Assembly: GCA_019722365.1 (NCBI GenBank)
Contig: JADFUC010001995.1
Coordinates: 310,001-374,000 of the forward strand
Direction of reading: 5' to 3'
Length of the DNA stretch: 64,000 nt
Source of the DNA: Lithospermum erythrorhizon
Lineage: Eukaryota > Streptophyta > Magnoliopsida > Boraginales > Boraginaceae
The notes below the pieces were generated by a model, which ran no database searches, was not told the DNA's origin, and was given only the letters and a program-made list of their open reading frames with translations. Position numbers and translations under genes: made by a program. Positions within the stretch are counted from its first letter, which is position 1. Each line of letters begins with the position of its first letter. Below are positions 1 through 11,690 of the stretch, piece after piece.

Positions 1-843
1 GAATAATTGAGAAATTGGGATAATGCATACCAGTTATCTCTGAGATTTCACTTTGATCGACAGAGTTTTCTTTCATCTCAACTTCCACATTCTCATCAAT
101 CTCTTCAGTGAAAGAGTTCATCTTGATGGCACCAGATCTCTCTATTGGCTCTTCAATCTTCTCAGCCAACCTTGCTGATCTCCTAGTGCTATACCCATGA
201 TTGACAGTAGCGGTCTCCCTCACCGCCCTCCTTCGGCTAGCAGGCGCTGCTGGTGCAGGGGTTTTCACAGCGACGTCTCTCTTCGCACCCTCAATCTCAT
301 TCAGTCGATTCATTAGGATGAAGCCTCAAATGTGTTTCTCCGAACTGAATTAGAAGCAGCAGCAGCCCTCCTCCTCGTGGCCGTGGCTGGAGCCGCAGCT
401 GGTGTCCCGACTACTTTAGTAGTCCTAGTTCTCCCACCAGTAGGAGGAACCATGGGAGATTGAGGGATGTCTGATTCCAAAGTGTTCATGATTTCTTCAA
501 TTCCTTCAACCTTCAATTAGAGCAAACCAATTATTTCAACAAATCGAATCATCTAAAAAAAAAACAAATTAAATTAACTAAAAACAATCAAAATAAAAAT
601 AAAATTAAGGTGAACACGACCATAATCCTTGTCTATTTCATCTAATCGAACAGATTAAGGTTAACAAGTAACAATAATCTTTATTCATTTCAAGTTTAAA
701 ACTAAATAGTAATAATAATGATAACTCACGAATTGGAGAGCAATGAGAGCATCGGCCATAGCAACATTAGTGATGTTTGCAGGAATTTTGTTTTGCTTAC
801 AAAGAGCTTGAAGTTGCCTCCTTGAAAGACTGTAATAATCCAT
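1..843 (-). CDS. SAP-like N-terminal motif protein (At5g17160/At3g03130-like), partial, with frameshift
   Basis: Minus-strand gene running off the left edge. Exon 1 (843..730, 38 codons) starts MDYYSLSRRQLQALCKQNK and continues to a MADAL motif, a SAP-like helix pair. It ends at a GTGAGT donor. Exon 2 starts at 510 after a TTGAAG acceptor and continues in phase (VEGIEEIMNTLESDIPQS) into an Ala/Arg/Thr-rich basic stretch. It ends at 31 before a GTATGC donor, so more exons lie outside the window. Within exon 2 the frame stops near 315 (TAA TGA). A second frame of the same exon then carries clearly protein-like text (NEIEGAKRDVAVKTPAPAAP, then RRSARLAEKIEEP, then acidic residues). This implies a single frameshift between about 310 and 330, from mutation or assembly error, because no intron fits there. 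From memory it resembles Arabidopsis At5g17160 and At3g03130, which are poorly characterised. Function is unknown; a nuclear role is plausible from composition. Confidence 0.6.
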
Positions 844-916
844 TTCTCACTGTTTTGGATTTGAATAAGGAAATTTGCGGCGATGAATTTCTGATGATGG
901 TACAGGGCATAATCAT

Positions 917-957
917 GTTTATATAGAGAGGTTATGGGGAAGTTTTATCGACCGTTT
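917..957 (-). promoter_or_regulatory. TATA box and AACGG (MSA-like) motif of the 1-843 gene
   Basis: On the minus strand CTATATAAAC lies at 926..917, about 75 bases upstream of the ATG. AAACGGT lies at 957..951, just upstream of the TATA box. AACGG is the core of the mitosis-specific activator element bound by three-repeat MYB proteins in plants. One copy is weak evidence by itself. Confidence 0.45.
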
Positions 958-959
958 GA

Positions 960-1430
960 GAGCTTCCAGATTTGAATTTTGAATTCTGTCGGACTTTTTT
1001 TTGGGCTGGGCTGTATTCAACAATTCCATAAAAAATATAATCTATTTTAGCCAATCTTCATACATTCCATGCTCATATTTTAATAAAATCTCAAAATGCA
1101 GTTAGGTACGCTTTGAAATGTCTGTGAATACTGTGAGATGTGCGTATGAGTTGATAAGGGTGATAACTCTCATTTAACAGAGCACAATACGAGAAGGCGG
1201 CTTACACTACACAAGAAGGCATGAGTTGTAATTACAGTATCTCAACTTTTTACCGATTGAGCTATGTCCCGAGCACATTCAACTTTTTCATGAGTATCAC
1301 TCTACTACTCAATCTAACACTTGATGAATGTCTTGAACCAATGTTTTTTTTTTGCTAGTTAAATGATTCATTTCATAAAGAAGTCGTGGCTTCAGGTGCT
1401 AACAGACGATTGTGCATAACAGTAGAGTTT
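960..1430. other. Intergenic, possible tRNA-like A-box
   Basis: No gene seen. On the minus strand TAGCTCAATCGG (1264..1253), preceded by GGGACA, looks like a tRNA 5' half or the head of a SINE. No convincing B-box was found downstream. A run of ten T lies at about 1345-1354. Confidence 0.3.
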
Positions 1431-4400
1431 AACATATTTAAATCAAGTCAAAAGAAATTGCTACCACTATTACAAAAATATTTTGGTAGCATAATAAATT
1501 GATCCAAAGTTGTTGCGAAATGGCCCATCGACGAATTCGGATCTCGAAAAGAAAGTAGTGTCGTACATTTTGATGATTACACTTAAAAAACTCTTTCCAT
1601 TTAGGATTATTGCTTGCTTTATAATTCCTAGAGGCGTACCCTAAGCGCAAATGCATGAAAAAAAAACATGTATATACCAATAACAACATCGGTGGTGTTT
1701 ACGAGAAGCAATTAAGATCGATCCTGTTAAGAGGGACTTCAATAACAACACTTGAAGCAGGTGTTGAAAGAACAATTTTTGTGAATTAGCATGGCTGAGT
1801 GCTTGTGAGCCTACCAAGGACATAATGTGTTTCTTTATTGTTGTTATTTGTGATCCTCAATTGCCATTGTGAATGATCAGTCAGATGAACGGTGATATTG
1901 AGAGTATATGATTTTTTCGGTTGAGTGTGGTAAGTATGGATTTGCAGAGTATGTATTTTGATATTTTTTATGAGGTTATGCTGAGAAGACCTTTGTTTTG
2001 AAAATGCTTTTAACCATAAGAAATGATTTTTCTTTGTTGCCGAGATCTTTATTTACTCAGTTGAATTGCTCTCCCTTAAAGATAATATTATTCCACGAAA
2101 TCAAATACACTTTAAAGTACTAATGAAAAATAATAGTAAACTGTATTATCGATATCCACCAAAATTTTGCCGCCTGAGATTGGATAACATGCTGAATCTT
2201 TGTGCGGTTCAGCAAATAACATAAAAGGTTTGGTAGAGATTAAGAGCGAGAATAGAAAAGATGTTTATTTGTTTCTTAGTCCGTTCCTCCAAAAGAAACG
2301 AGAAAGTAGATATAGGTAAATTTGTTGTTTAGCTATATTTGTATTTAGGGTAATCGGTGAGAAATAATTTCGAAGGGTAATTATTGTTTGAAATCTGGTA
2401 GTTTTCAAAGACTTATTTCAAGTTTTTGGATTTTACAAAGAGTATGTTTTCGGCTTTTGTATGATTGAGGTGTCTAGAGTAGTGTAAGCATTGTAAATAT
2501 TCTTTGTGGTTAAGGGGTTTTGTTTAAGTGATGGTTTATCTGGGTGATTTGATGGTTGTATCTTGAGAATAATTTCCACAATATAATTTGAGAAAAGATG
2601 TCTCAACAAGCCTTCTTTCCAGGCAAAGTTCTCATCCAAAAGATGACAGACAAGAATTGGTTGGGGTGGCAAAGCTTTATCATTATGGAAGGGTCTCAAA
2701 AGACCAAAGGTGTTTTTTGGTAGCCATTGGTCATTCCAGATTGAAACTGAGTGACCTGAACCAATAGTCCATTCAATGTGACTATGTAGCTGTTTGAACT
2801 TGTGTTGTAAGCTTTGCCAAATCCAAGAGGGATTTGAAGCTTTTCTTGGATGAAAAGGCGTGGATTTAGGGTAGTATTTGGCTCGAAGTAACATGGCCGC
2901 AGGGGAGTGAGGCTTTGAGATTAAGGACATACCATTTTTTGAAAGCAAGGCATTATTAAAATGCAAAAGATTTTTAATCCCTAAACCCCCTTGCTTTATC
3001 ATTGCAAAAAGATCAAATTTATCAATACAATTTTTTTTATCCTTATTAATGACAAAATTTTGCAAGTATTGAATCAAGAGCATGCAAGGTTTTGATCGAA
3101 AATGTATAAACAGACATTTGGTAGACTAACATGCTTAATAAAACCGTTTTAATCAAAGTTATTTTTCCTGCTTGACTAAGGAATTTTGTGTCTAGAAAGT
3201 ATTCACCGAGATTAACTTTGTCTATTAGTTATTTGAAAAGCTTTGGTTTTGTTGCTTAGTAATATCAAGTTGAACTCCCAAGTACTTTCCAAAATTTTGA
3301 TGGAGTTGAAAAGTGAAGCGAGGAATCCAAGGCACTGAGGCTCTCAGAAATTAAAGTTAGGCGTTTTTTAAAGACTAAAGAGATTCAGTTTTTCAAAAAT
3401 TAATCAATTGCTAGAAGGGACAATAACTAAGAAGAATACTTTGGAAATTATTAACATTATCTTTATCTAGATTAAAAAAGAAAAAACTATCATCAACAAA
3501 AAAGATGTGTTAGCTTAGGGCTATCTCTAGAAATACCAATGAATTGTTTGGCCAGTATTTTGGCCAAATGAGAAGATATGGCGAGATAACTGACTTCGAG
3601 GCTTGAGATAGCAAGAGGAGAGGTGATAACGGATCTCTTGTCTAAGACAAAGGAAATGATTGCTGGCCCCATTAACCAGTACCGAATGTTGGACCATTGT
3701 AGCTTACATTCTTTTATTAATTAATCGAGTAGAGGAAAATTCAATTTTAAAGTTGGAAAAATCTAATTAGGCCACTGTCCCAAATGCTTTGATGCCTCTA
3801 ATTTTAAAAGCAAACTTGACCATTTTACTTGTAATTAGAGGATTACGATAAAATTAGTAATTTCTTGAGCAAGAATAACATTATCACAGTTTTCACTACG
3901 GAATGAAAATCATTTTGAAAAGAAGAAATAATTAGCAGCTCAAAGAAGGGCTTGAGTCATTAACTAAAACCTTAGAGGCTATTTTATATAAAGTATTTAC
4001 ATAAGAGTTATGAAAAGTGTTATTTATTTCTTTTCAAAGGGTTAATTCCCCCATTTAGAAAGTTTAAAGTTGCGATGCTTCATTTCCAAGAAGATCAACT
4101 TTTTTAAAAACTGACAGCTTCATCGACCTTGGCGATTTGTCGGGGTGCATTTGAAAAAAGGGCTTGATATGCCCCAGGAGGCAAAAATGGCTTGCTAATC
4201 TGAAGGAGGGCTTGATCATGCCAAGAAACTTGTTGTTTTAATAAAGCTAAAAGGCAGGGGTGAACTAGATGTAGAAGTTAGATCGAGAGAGGTAAGAAGA
4301 TCACGAGGAAAAAAGATTTACAAAGTCCACAAGCATTTTTTGAATATCCTTTTTAGTGATTAAAAACTGTTATCATCGGTTTGCAATTGAAGAATAGGGT

Positions 4401-5600
4401 ATGTCTTAACCTATGATTGGTATAATAATGATAAAATTTAGACTTTAAGTCTCTCATGCTTGAGTGTTCAATTTTAGCACGTTGTTTCCAAAATAAATCT
4501 TCGGCTTGAAGAAGCAAATCTAATTGTGAACAGAATTATGATTAAACACAATGTTGGGGTAATTTGAGAGGCTTAAGATTGATAAGCCGAGAATAGAAGC
4601 TTGAGTATCTTTAATTAGGTTGAAAGAGAATTACCAATTCTATCCCTATTTCATGTTTTAATTTTAGATCTGAAGGTCTTTAGCTTACTCACACGAAAAC
4701 ATCTGAGTAGACTTACAGCACAAAATTAGAATTTTAAAAAGAGCTAAGTAAAGGCTTAAATTGAGGAAGTTCCATTAAGAAGTTTTCCATTTTAAAAGGC
4801 CTGGGCTTTCTTAACTCTCTAGCTTTGGTAGAAATAACAAAAGGACAATGATCAGATTTTATAATAGAAAGGAAGTTTGAAGAGCAATCCGAAAAAAGAG
4901 TGTACCATGTTGTATTAGCTACACATCTATCTATTTTTTTTTCTCAAATAGTAACAGAATTTCTAACACCTTTCCAAGTATAAAGATTACTAGTGAATGA
5001 TAGATCATTAAGTCCTAAAATAGACAAGATATCAAGTAATACATCGACCGCTTTAATGTTATTCGAGGAAATAAATGATATTTTTCAGAATTAAAAAGTA
5101 GTTGATTAAAGTCACATAAAGAAAAGGGATTTATCCTTAAAAGGCAACAAGAAAGATTCAAAAGATTTGCAAAAGGTTTCTTTAAGATACAAATTAGGTT
5201 CACCATACACTTTATATTAAATACGAGGATTAAGTGCTTGGTGATGATTTTTCAAAAACAAGAATTTTGCATCAGGCACAGCAATTTAAAATTAATATTA
5301 GATGTAAACCCTATCCAAAGTCCTCCACTGTGACCACACGCATCAAAACCAAAAGAATGTGGATAGTTTAAAGAAGCTAAGGCAGTATCAGTTCTATTTT
5401 TAGAATGCAAAGTCTCATTAAGAAAGCAAATGTATGGGATAGTACTTAAGTCTTATTGAGGGGCAAAGGCGACAAATTTAGCGCTCGAGGTTTGTCGGTT
5501 CCTCGAGAGTTCCGCAGCATGTTAAGAGCTCCATGAGAGTTGTGTTTGGACAACCACTTAAAACAACTTTTACAAATTGAAAAGAATAATGGACAAAAAG
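1430..5600 (-). mobile_element. Degenerate L1-type LINE (non-LTR retrotransposon)
   Basis: Minus-strand remains of a plant L1-like ORF2 in the expected order. Near 5520 there is an endonuclease start (NSRGTDKPRAL, matching the usual WNCRGLGxPRA). Around 5420-5260 follow FLNETLHSKN and a GGLW motif. SDHCPF, the endonuclease C-terminal signature, is at about 4860-4843. The reverse transcriptase catalytic box reads HIFFVDDSFFFFNLD, with FVDD at 3500..3489. The post-RT region GGLGIKN...FNNALLSK...AKYYPKS...NPSWIWQSL...WTIGSGHSVSIWNDQWLP lies in 3083..2433. The frame is broken by many stops and shifts. Only the 2433..3083 part is open over 200 codons. Both ends are approximate. No ORF1 or clear target-site duplication was seen. 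Confidence 0.82.
2433..3083 (-). pseudogene. LINE ORF2 fragment, post-reverse-transcriptase region
   Basis: This is the longest surviving open stretch of the LINE. The sequence from KQGGLGIKNLLHFNNALL to IWNDQWLPKNT matches the conserved region after the RT domain of plant L1 elements. The first residues of the open frame overlap RT thumb-like sequence. It has no start codon of its own and is not a host gene. Confidence 0.8.
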
Positions 5601-6840
5601 AGTAATAAAGAGTTGAATTATTATTAAACTCGAGGAAGTAAAGTCTTAAAGTAGAAGGGTTACCAAGCTTGCGTTAAAAGCGTTCTGATGATTGTTTTTG
5701 AAATTTGAGACAAATTCTTCACGGAGTCTCCACTTTCTCTTCTTCCCGTCATCACGGTATGGTATCACTTCTTGAAAGGACTAAGATACTTTCTGATCGT
5801 AATGCATCGAGAGTTATCCGAATGCTCTCCGACTTAGTAGCTTCCTAGAATCACGGTGACTCGACTAATTCACCGCTCTGCAATCTTTTTGATCTGGCAT
5901 GGATCTATACGTATTGAATGATTATGTCCACTCCCACTCATGATTTCATTTAGCGCTTCGTTTTTACGGATGTTTTAAAAGTTCATCGACAGGGCAATAT
6001 TCACTAACTCTGACATTAACTATGAAAAATAATTTACAGATGCACACATATAGGTTGTTTTACCGGAGCCACACTACTACAATTTTCTCTCGAGGGAATT
6101 AACCATTTTTAGCGAAGAGCAACCTTTCCAACAATAACAAACCTTAATTCATCACCAATTTCATTCAACTTTTGGGGATGGCGAGAGGATGTTAAATAGT
6201 CAAAATCTAAATCATCACAATTTCCAAGCAAATTGTTAAAGTGTCAATTCAGGCCTACTCTTTCTAGTAGGCTCGGAGTTTAAATATTTAGATCTTTCAA
6301 TTTGGGATATAACAATTCAAAGCGTCATCGTTTAAGAGCTGGGGCCTTGGCTGATCGAGAACAAAATGTTTCCCACTAGGTACCCATGAAAATGATGGGG
6401 CGGTATGAGTTTTATTGTTTTTATCTGGGGAATTGTGATGATGGGGTTTTAAATTTGAGTTGAATGATTATCGAATCCCGATAAATTTTTAGATTATTTG
6501 GATTTGATTAAGACTTCATTAGCATTTGATTCGGTTAATCTTCATGTGAGTTTCAAGTCTAGTATCAAGCCATTGCCACCCGTTCCGTTCACAAAAATAG
6601 AGAAAGTGATTAACTATATACATTTTTTAAACTAATATATCTCTTACATTTAGTTGAGCGGACTCAGTTATACTCGACAAGTTATCACACGAATATCAAA
6701 TTACTTTCATTAATAAATAGTTTAAAAGAGTAGAAAGGATCCCCAAGAATCGTGGGCCGAAACCAATACTTGCCCAAAAGCCCAACCTCGTTGTCTGATA
6801 GGGTCTATCATCAACCGAAGGCTAATTTAGTCCAATCAAT
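5600..6840. other. Intergenic DNA upstream of CDC20
   Basis: No coding exon or recognised repeat was identified. The left part could include eroded 5' LINE sequence. Confidence 0.4.
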
Positions 6841-6842
6841 TT

Positions 6843-6957
6843 CCAACGGCTTTTTGAAAATAATATAGCCGTTAGCCATAAACCCTAATTGTTCTACTGA
6901 AAAGATTTTTCATGCTATTATTATCACATTGATCTTAGGACTAATATATATATATAC
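6843..6957 (+). promoter_or_regulatory. CDC20 promoter: two MSA-type motifs, telo-box, TATA box
   Basis: CCAACGGCT (6843-6851) fits the MSA consensus YCYAACGGYY. AGCCGTTAG (6867-6875) is the same motif on the other strand (CTAACGGCT), giving an inverted pair 24 bases apart. AAACCCTAA, a telo-box, lies at 6880-6888. A TATATATATATA run at 6945-6956 can serve as the TATA box. MSA pairs recruit MYB3R factors and drive G2/M expression in plants, which suits the downstream CDC20. The distance from TATA to ATG (about 260 bases) allows a long leader, possibly with a small 5' UTR intron ending at TTTTGCAG near 7124. Confidence 0.7.
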
Positions 6958-7216
6958 CCACTCATAATCAATCACCTCTCCAATTCATTAATCGACTCCG
7001 AACCATTCAATTTTGATCTCTGCTCTCAAGATTATTACTTTAATTTCTTAATTTAACTGCTTTTAATTCAATTTTATATTTCATTTTTATGTAATTGTTT
7101 CCGAATAATACTTTGTTTTGCAGGGCATTTCTCATTTTTGCTAGAGTTATTTTTATTGTTGTTGTTATTATTATTTGCGGAATATTTTTGTGTTTGTTTT
7201 TGTTGTTTGTGAAGTG

Positions 7217-9397
7217 ATGGATGCAGGTTCAGTTAGTGCCACGTCAGCAAGCAAGACTCGATCAAGATGCCCTCTTCAGGAACAGCTCCTTCAAAGGAGA
7301 AATTCCAAGGATAATGTAAGTAGCTCGATTTCTGAATTTTTTGTTTTAACCCTATGTTTATATATATTGTATGGTTATGTTTTAAATTTTGCTTGTGATT
7401 TGATAGTAGAAAGTAATTGATATTAGTCTTTAAGGGTTTCTTCGTATTTGGGTTAATTAGATTTTTGTTTATGTCTAGGGGTTTGCAATTAATTTAATTG
7501 ATTTGTGAAAATTGGATTATATTTATTCTCACTTCCATTAAAAAACAATGAGTCCGTTTGATCAATCAAATTTATAAAAGTACATAGGGTTTATGTGATT
7601 AACGGAAGAAATGATGTAACATAGAGGTGAATGGGTCGTCGTATTTATATAACACATACTCTGTAGCGGTTAATGAACCAACACCTAAACACGAGTAATA
7701 TGTTGTCAAATCTCATATCTAATATACATATCCCACAAACATAGGTTTTGTATCAAGATCCATTAGAGTTTTATTTTAACCCTCTTTTATTGATGATGCA
7801 AGTTCCAGTTTAGCCTACATGTTGTGTTGTGACTGTTTTATAAGGTTCCTGGATTATGAATTGCTGTTTACCCCAGTATCTTACTAGGGATTTACTTTTC
7901 TTGCTTGAACAGTTGGATAGGTTTATCCCCAACCGTTCTGCAATGGATTTTGATTATGCTCATTACATGCTAACGGAGAGTAGAAAAGGTAAGGAAAATC
8001 CAGCTGCAAGCTCCCCATCCAGAGAGGCTTATCAAAAGCGTCTAGCGGAAACCTTTAACATGAACAGGCCACGGATTTTGGCTTTCAAGAACAAGCCCCC
8101 TACCCCTGTAGAGGCTATCCCGGGCGAGTTCTTATCCACTGTCCAGCAGACCACCAAGCCTGTGAAACCCCGTCGACACATTCCTCAGGTCAGTATTGGC
8201 CCCTGAATTGCCTAATTCAAGACAACACTATTTGAGTTTGGTGATTGATTGAATTCTTAAGTTGTGAGTAATTTATAACTTAATGAGGTCAATTTTGTAT
8301 TTGCAGACTTCTGAGAGGACCCTTGATGCTCCTGACATTATGGATGATTACTACTTGAATTTGTTGGACTGGGGCAGCTGCAATGTTCTAGCAATCGCTC
8401 TTGGACACACAGTGTACCTATGGGATGCGTCAGAGGGAACCACATCCGAGCTTGTCACTATTGATGAAGAAAATGGTCCTGTAACTAGTGTCAAATGGGC
8501 TCCAGATGGCAGACACATTTCTATTGGTTTGAATAACTCAGAGGTCCAGCTATGGGATTCAACAGCCAACAGAATGGTTTGTATATTTTAATATTGAATT
8601 CTTGCTTGTATTATCTTTGACTTGTTTCTTCTTAGATAAAGTTTCTAACTTTTCTGTTCAATTTCTTGTTGCAGTTGAGAGTACTGAAAGGTGGTCACAG
8701 CTCTAGAGTTGGTGCTCTTGACTGGAATAATCACATCTTGACAACTGGAGGCATGGATGGTCAGATCATCAATAATGATGTTAGGATGAGAGCACACATT
8801 GTTGAAACTTACAGAGGGCACCATCAAGAAGTTTGTGGGCTGAAATGGTCGGCTTCTGGTCAGCAGCTAGCTAGCGGTGGAAACGATAACCTCCTTCATA
8901 TATGGGACAGGTCCTTGGCCTCTGCCAATGCACCTACACAATGGCTACACAGGCTTGAGGACCATACAGCTGCTGTAAAAGCCCTTGCTTGGTGTCCTTT
9001 CCAGGGCAACTTGTTGGCATCCGGTGGTGGTGGAGGCGATAGATGCATCAAATTCTGGAACACCCACACCGGAGCATGCTTGAACTCGGTTGACACGGGC
9101 TCCCAAGTATGTGCTCTTCTGTGGAACAAGAATGAGAGGGAACTTCTAAGTTCTCATGGGTTTACTCAAAATCAGCTTACCCTTTGGAAGTACCCTTCAA
9201 TGGTGAAGGTTGCAGAGCTTACAGGTCACACATCCAGGGTCCTTTTCATGGCTCAGAGTCCAGATGGTTGTACCGTTGCATCTGCTGCAGGGGATGAAAC
9301 ACTGAGATTTTGGAATGTTTTTGGCGCCCCTGAAGTGGCAAAACCAGCACCGAAGGCGACTACTCAGCCGTTTGCTCATGTGAACCGTATTCGTTAG
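7217..9397 (+). CDS. CDC20: Cell division cycle 20 (CDC20), APC/C activator
   Basis: Four coding exons, 7217..7315, 7913..8188, 8307..8576 and 8675..9397, join in frame to 455 residues, the usual plant CDC20 length. Start chosen at [10 protein letters not shown], matching the family start. The protein activates the anaphase-promoting complex, recruiting substrates such as cyclins for ubiquitylation, and is inhibited by MAD2/BUBR1 at the spindle checkpoint. Visible features: an RxxL at R17-L20, C-box DRFIPNR (35-41), KEN (60-62), a MAD2-interacting-type [10 protein letters not shown] from residue 87, seven WD40 repeats (about 130-435) and the C-terminal Ile-Arg tail that docks on APC/C. The WD region contains typical [26 protein letters not shown] and [16 protein letters not shown]. 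No disruption seen. Several eudicots carry multiple CDC20 copies; which paralogue this is cannot be told. The promoter carries paired MSA elements. Confidence 0.97.
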
Positions 9398-9863
9398 AGA
9401 TCATTGTTTATGGTGGTAATATTGTGCATATATAGGAATACAGTAGATAACATTTGTTGTCACAGTGACGAAACAATTTTTTGCAGATTGTATTCAACAT
9501 TATAAGTTGACTCATCCAGTTTATCTGTCTTAATGTTTAATGAACCTTTTCTTTATAATTTCTTGACATTTTTAGCGATCAAGATCTTTAGTAATATGCA
9601 AAATCAAACTAATAAAAAAGGTAATAAATTAAAATATACATTCAATAAAAACTGCACCAGCTCAGAAGCAACATTTTTAATTTAAGGTGTGTTCTAGTTG
9701 AACACTAGTTGTGTTTTGTGATTCTAGTTGTGTTTAAAGATTTTTAATATTGCACAATAAAAGAGGCTCGAGGCTCAGAATCAGTATAATAGCTCAGAAG
9801 TGATCTGACCATAATCAACATCTTTGTGCAAGAGATGCCAGAAAACTTTTTACAATGGAGTGA

Positions 9864-10898
9864 TCAAGTAAACTGTCGCCTCGTGTAAGTGTCTTCATGC
9901 ACAAAAACTGGATCCTGAGACTTGGGCGGAATATGGGGTTGTCCCATTGCAATGCCACCTTGACATGGAGGAGCAGTCGCGCCAGTCTGAGCATTTACGC
10001 TCTTTGTTGAAGTCGAGGTAACGTAGTAGATGATACTAAGAACAACACTAGCAAGGGACAAAACAGCAGCTCCAGCAAAAGCCCCAGGCTTTACAACATG
10101 ACAATAGTAGTCCCCCATGTAAAGAGTCTCATCGCCATGTTGAACATTGAGGGCAGCTCCTGTTAGTAGCAGAATGAATGCAATGACAAATGTGAACCTG
10201 CACATTTAATTCATTTATCTAGTAAGTTCATTCAATACATCACCAATTAGATTATGAATACAGACAATATGTCTAAGCTACAAGATCATGGAGTATGATT
10301 TTAGGTTCAATCACAATTCACAAGATGGCATTTTGTTTAACACATAACTTTAGTATTTTCTGCCATTGTACATGCTTTAGTCCTTCAAATGTTATGCTGG
10401 TTGAAAATGTAAACAGAAACTAAAAACCTCAATGCAAATACATGAGTTAATAAGGAGCAATATTGAAGCATTAGTTACCACGAAACAAAACCAATTAGTT
10501 CTATAGTCCTATAAGAGATCGACTGATGAGTGCCTGTCTTGAAACAGATGCAGCCTGTTGCTACATGGATGATAATCCTTGCGATCATAAGAGAAACCGC
10601 TGAAGCTAATCCAAGAGGCAGAGCGAGAGAGGGACTTCTCGGATAAATGCATTCGTTCGGGGAAGGAAACTCAACCTGAGTACGCTGTAAGGCAATCCAA
10701 AAGGAATATTAAGCAAAACCATAGTAAGCCAACTAGTCTGTTAAATAATCAGTTGAAAAACATTACTGTACATGCAAAGTTCATAATTTATTTTTCGGTC
10801 ACCTTAATTCTCGTGGCCTCTGCAGCAAAGCCAGTAGCAGCAGATAATACCCCTAGAAAACTCACTACAAAGCAAACCATAATTGCCCTTCTTTCCAT
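9864..10898 (-). CDS. DUF1218 family four-helix membrane protein
   Basis: Three exons on the minus strand, 10898..10803, 10684..10479 and 10197..9864, join in frame to 211 residues. The start MERRAIMVCF leads into a first hydrophobic helix (about 5-25). Further membrane segments lie near 52-78, 100-118 and 138-158. Cysteines at about 44, 77, 79 and 133 match the conserved Cys pattern of DUF1218 proteins. The C-terminal tail is polar (QTGATAPPCQGG). DUF1218 is a plant family whose characterised members (MODIFYING WALL LIGNIN 1/2, VEIN PATTERNING-like/DEAL proteins) sit in ER or plasma membrane and affect lignification or leaf symmetry. The biochemical role here is unknown. From memory the closest neighbourhood match is At5g17210. 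It is convergent with CDC20, 466 bases from its stop. Confidence 0.85.
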
Positions 10899-10899
10899 T

Positions 10900-11690
10900 T
10901 CTATTCTTTTTAGCCTCTAACAAGAAAAAATATTGGTTTTTTTTTATGTTTTTCTGTCAATGATGAATGTGATCTGGAATATTCAGAAATTGATCAAATT
11001 GATAGTTAAATGTTCAGGCTAGAAAATAGACTTCATATAAGTTATGCTTCAACTAACTATACATTAAATAGCTCATTTATTTGTGAAAGAACTCTTGGCA
11101 ACCAATGCTATAACTACAACTATTAAGTAATAAGATAGAGCCCTACTAATCATACAATAATTTTAAGTTTTCTAACTAAAAGGGCGTTGAAGGGTAGCAT
11201 GACTTTAAAGGAAAAAAGTAAACAACATGCAAAAATACAAAACTTTACCGCAATGTCTTGACAAAAATGTAACATAGGATCCAAAACTAGTCTTAAGCAG
11301 AGGCCGAGGCATTAAATTTGGATAGCATTTATATAAAGTACTAACACAGTAACAAAGGATTTCGCTAGTGGCTTATGGTGAGCGTGGCTAACTTGAACCG
11401 GACACTCGGTGGGCGTTCGAGCCGACCCACCGATTCAGTTCGTATTTGACCCACGGGGCCTGAAACTGACCCAGGTTGGATTAAAAATGAGACGGACGGG
11501 GCCTAAGATTGGAGCCCAGACTGACTGATTCAGTCCTTGATATTTAGGAAGTGGGCCTTTATTTGATTAGAATTGCCAAGCCTGATAGTGGTACCCTTTG
11601 TGTGCTTGATGCAACGTTTTGAAATATTCAACAAAAAATATAAATATGGTAGTAGTAGGATTTGAATCTTAGGCAGCATGATGGAGAATA
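10900..11690. other. 5' flank of the DUF1218 gene and intergenic DNA
   Basis: No coding exon seen. A GC-richer patch at about 11390-11530 contains repeated GACCCA/GGGCC words of the kind common in plant TE-derived sequence, but no element could be assigned. Confidence 0.35.

Noticed and set aside
8351..9379. Antisense open frames over CDC20 exons (8351-8569, 8896-9129, 9197-9379)
   Set aside because: They are shadows of a strongly conserved coding strand and have no recognisable features.
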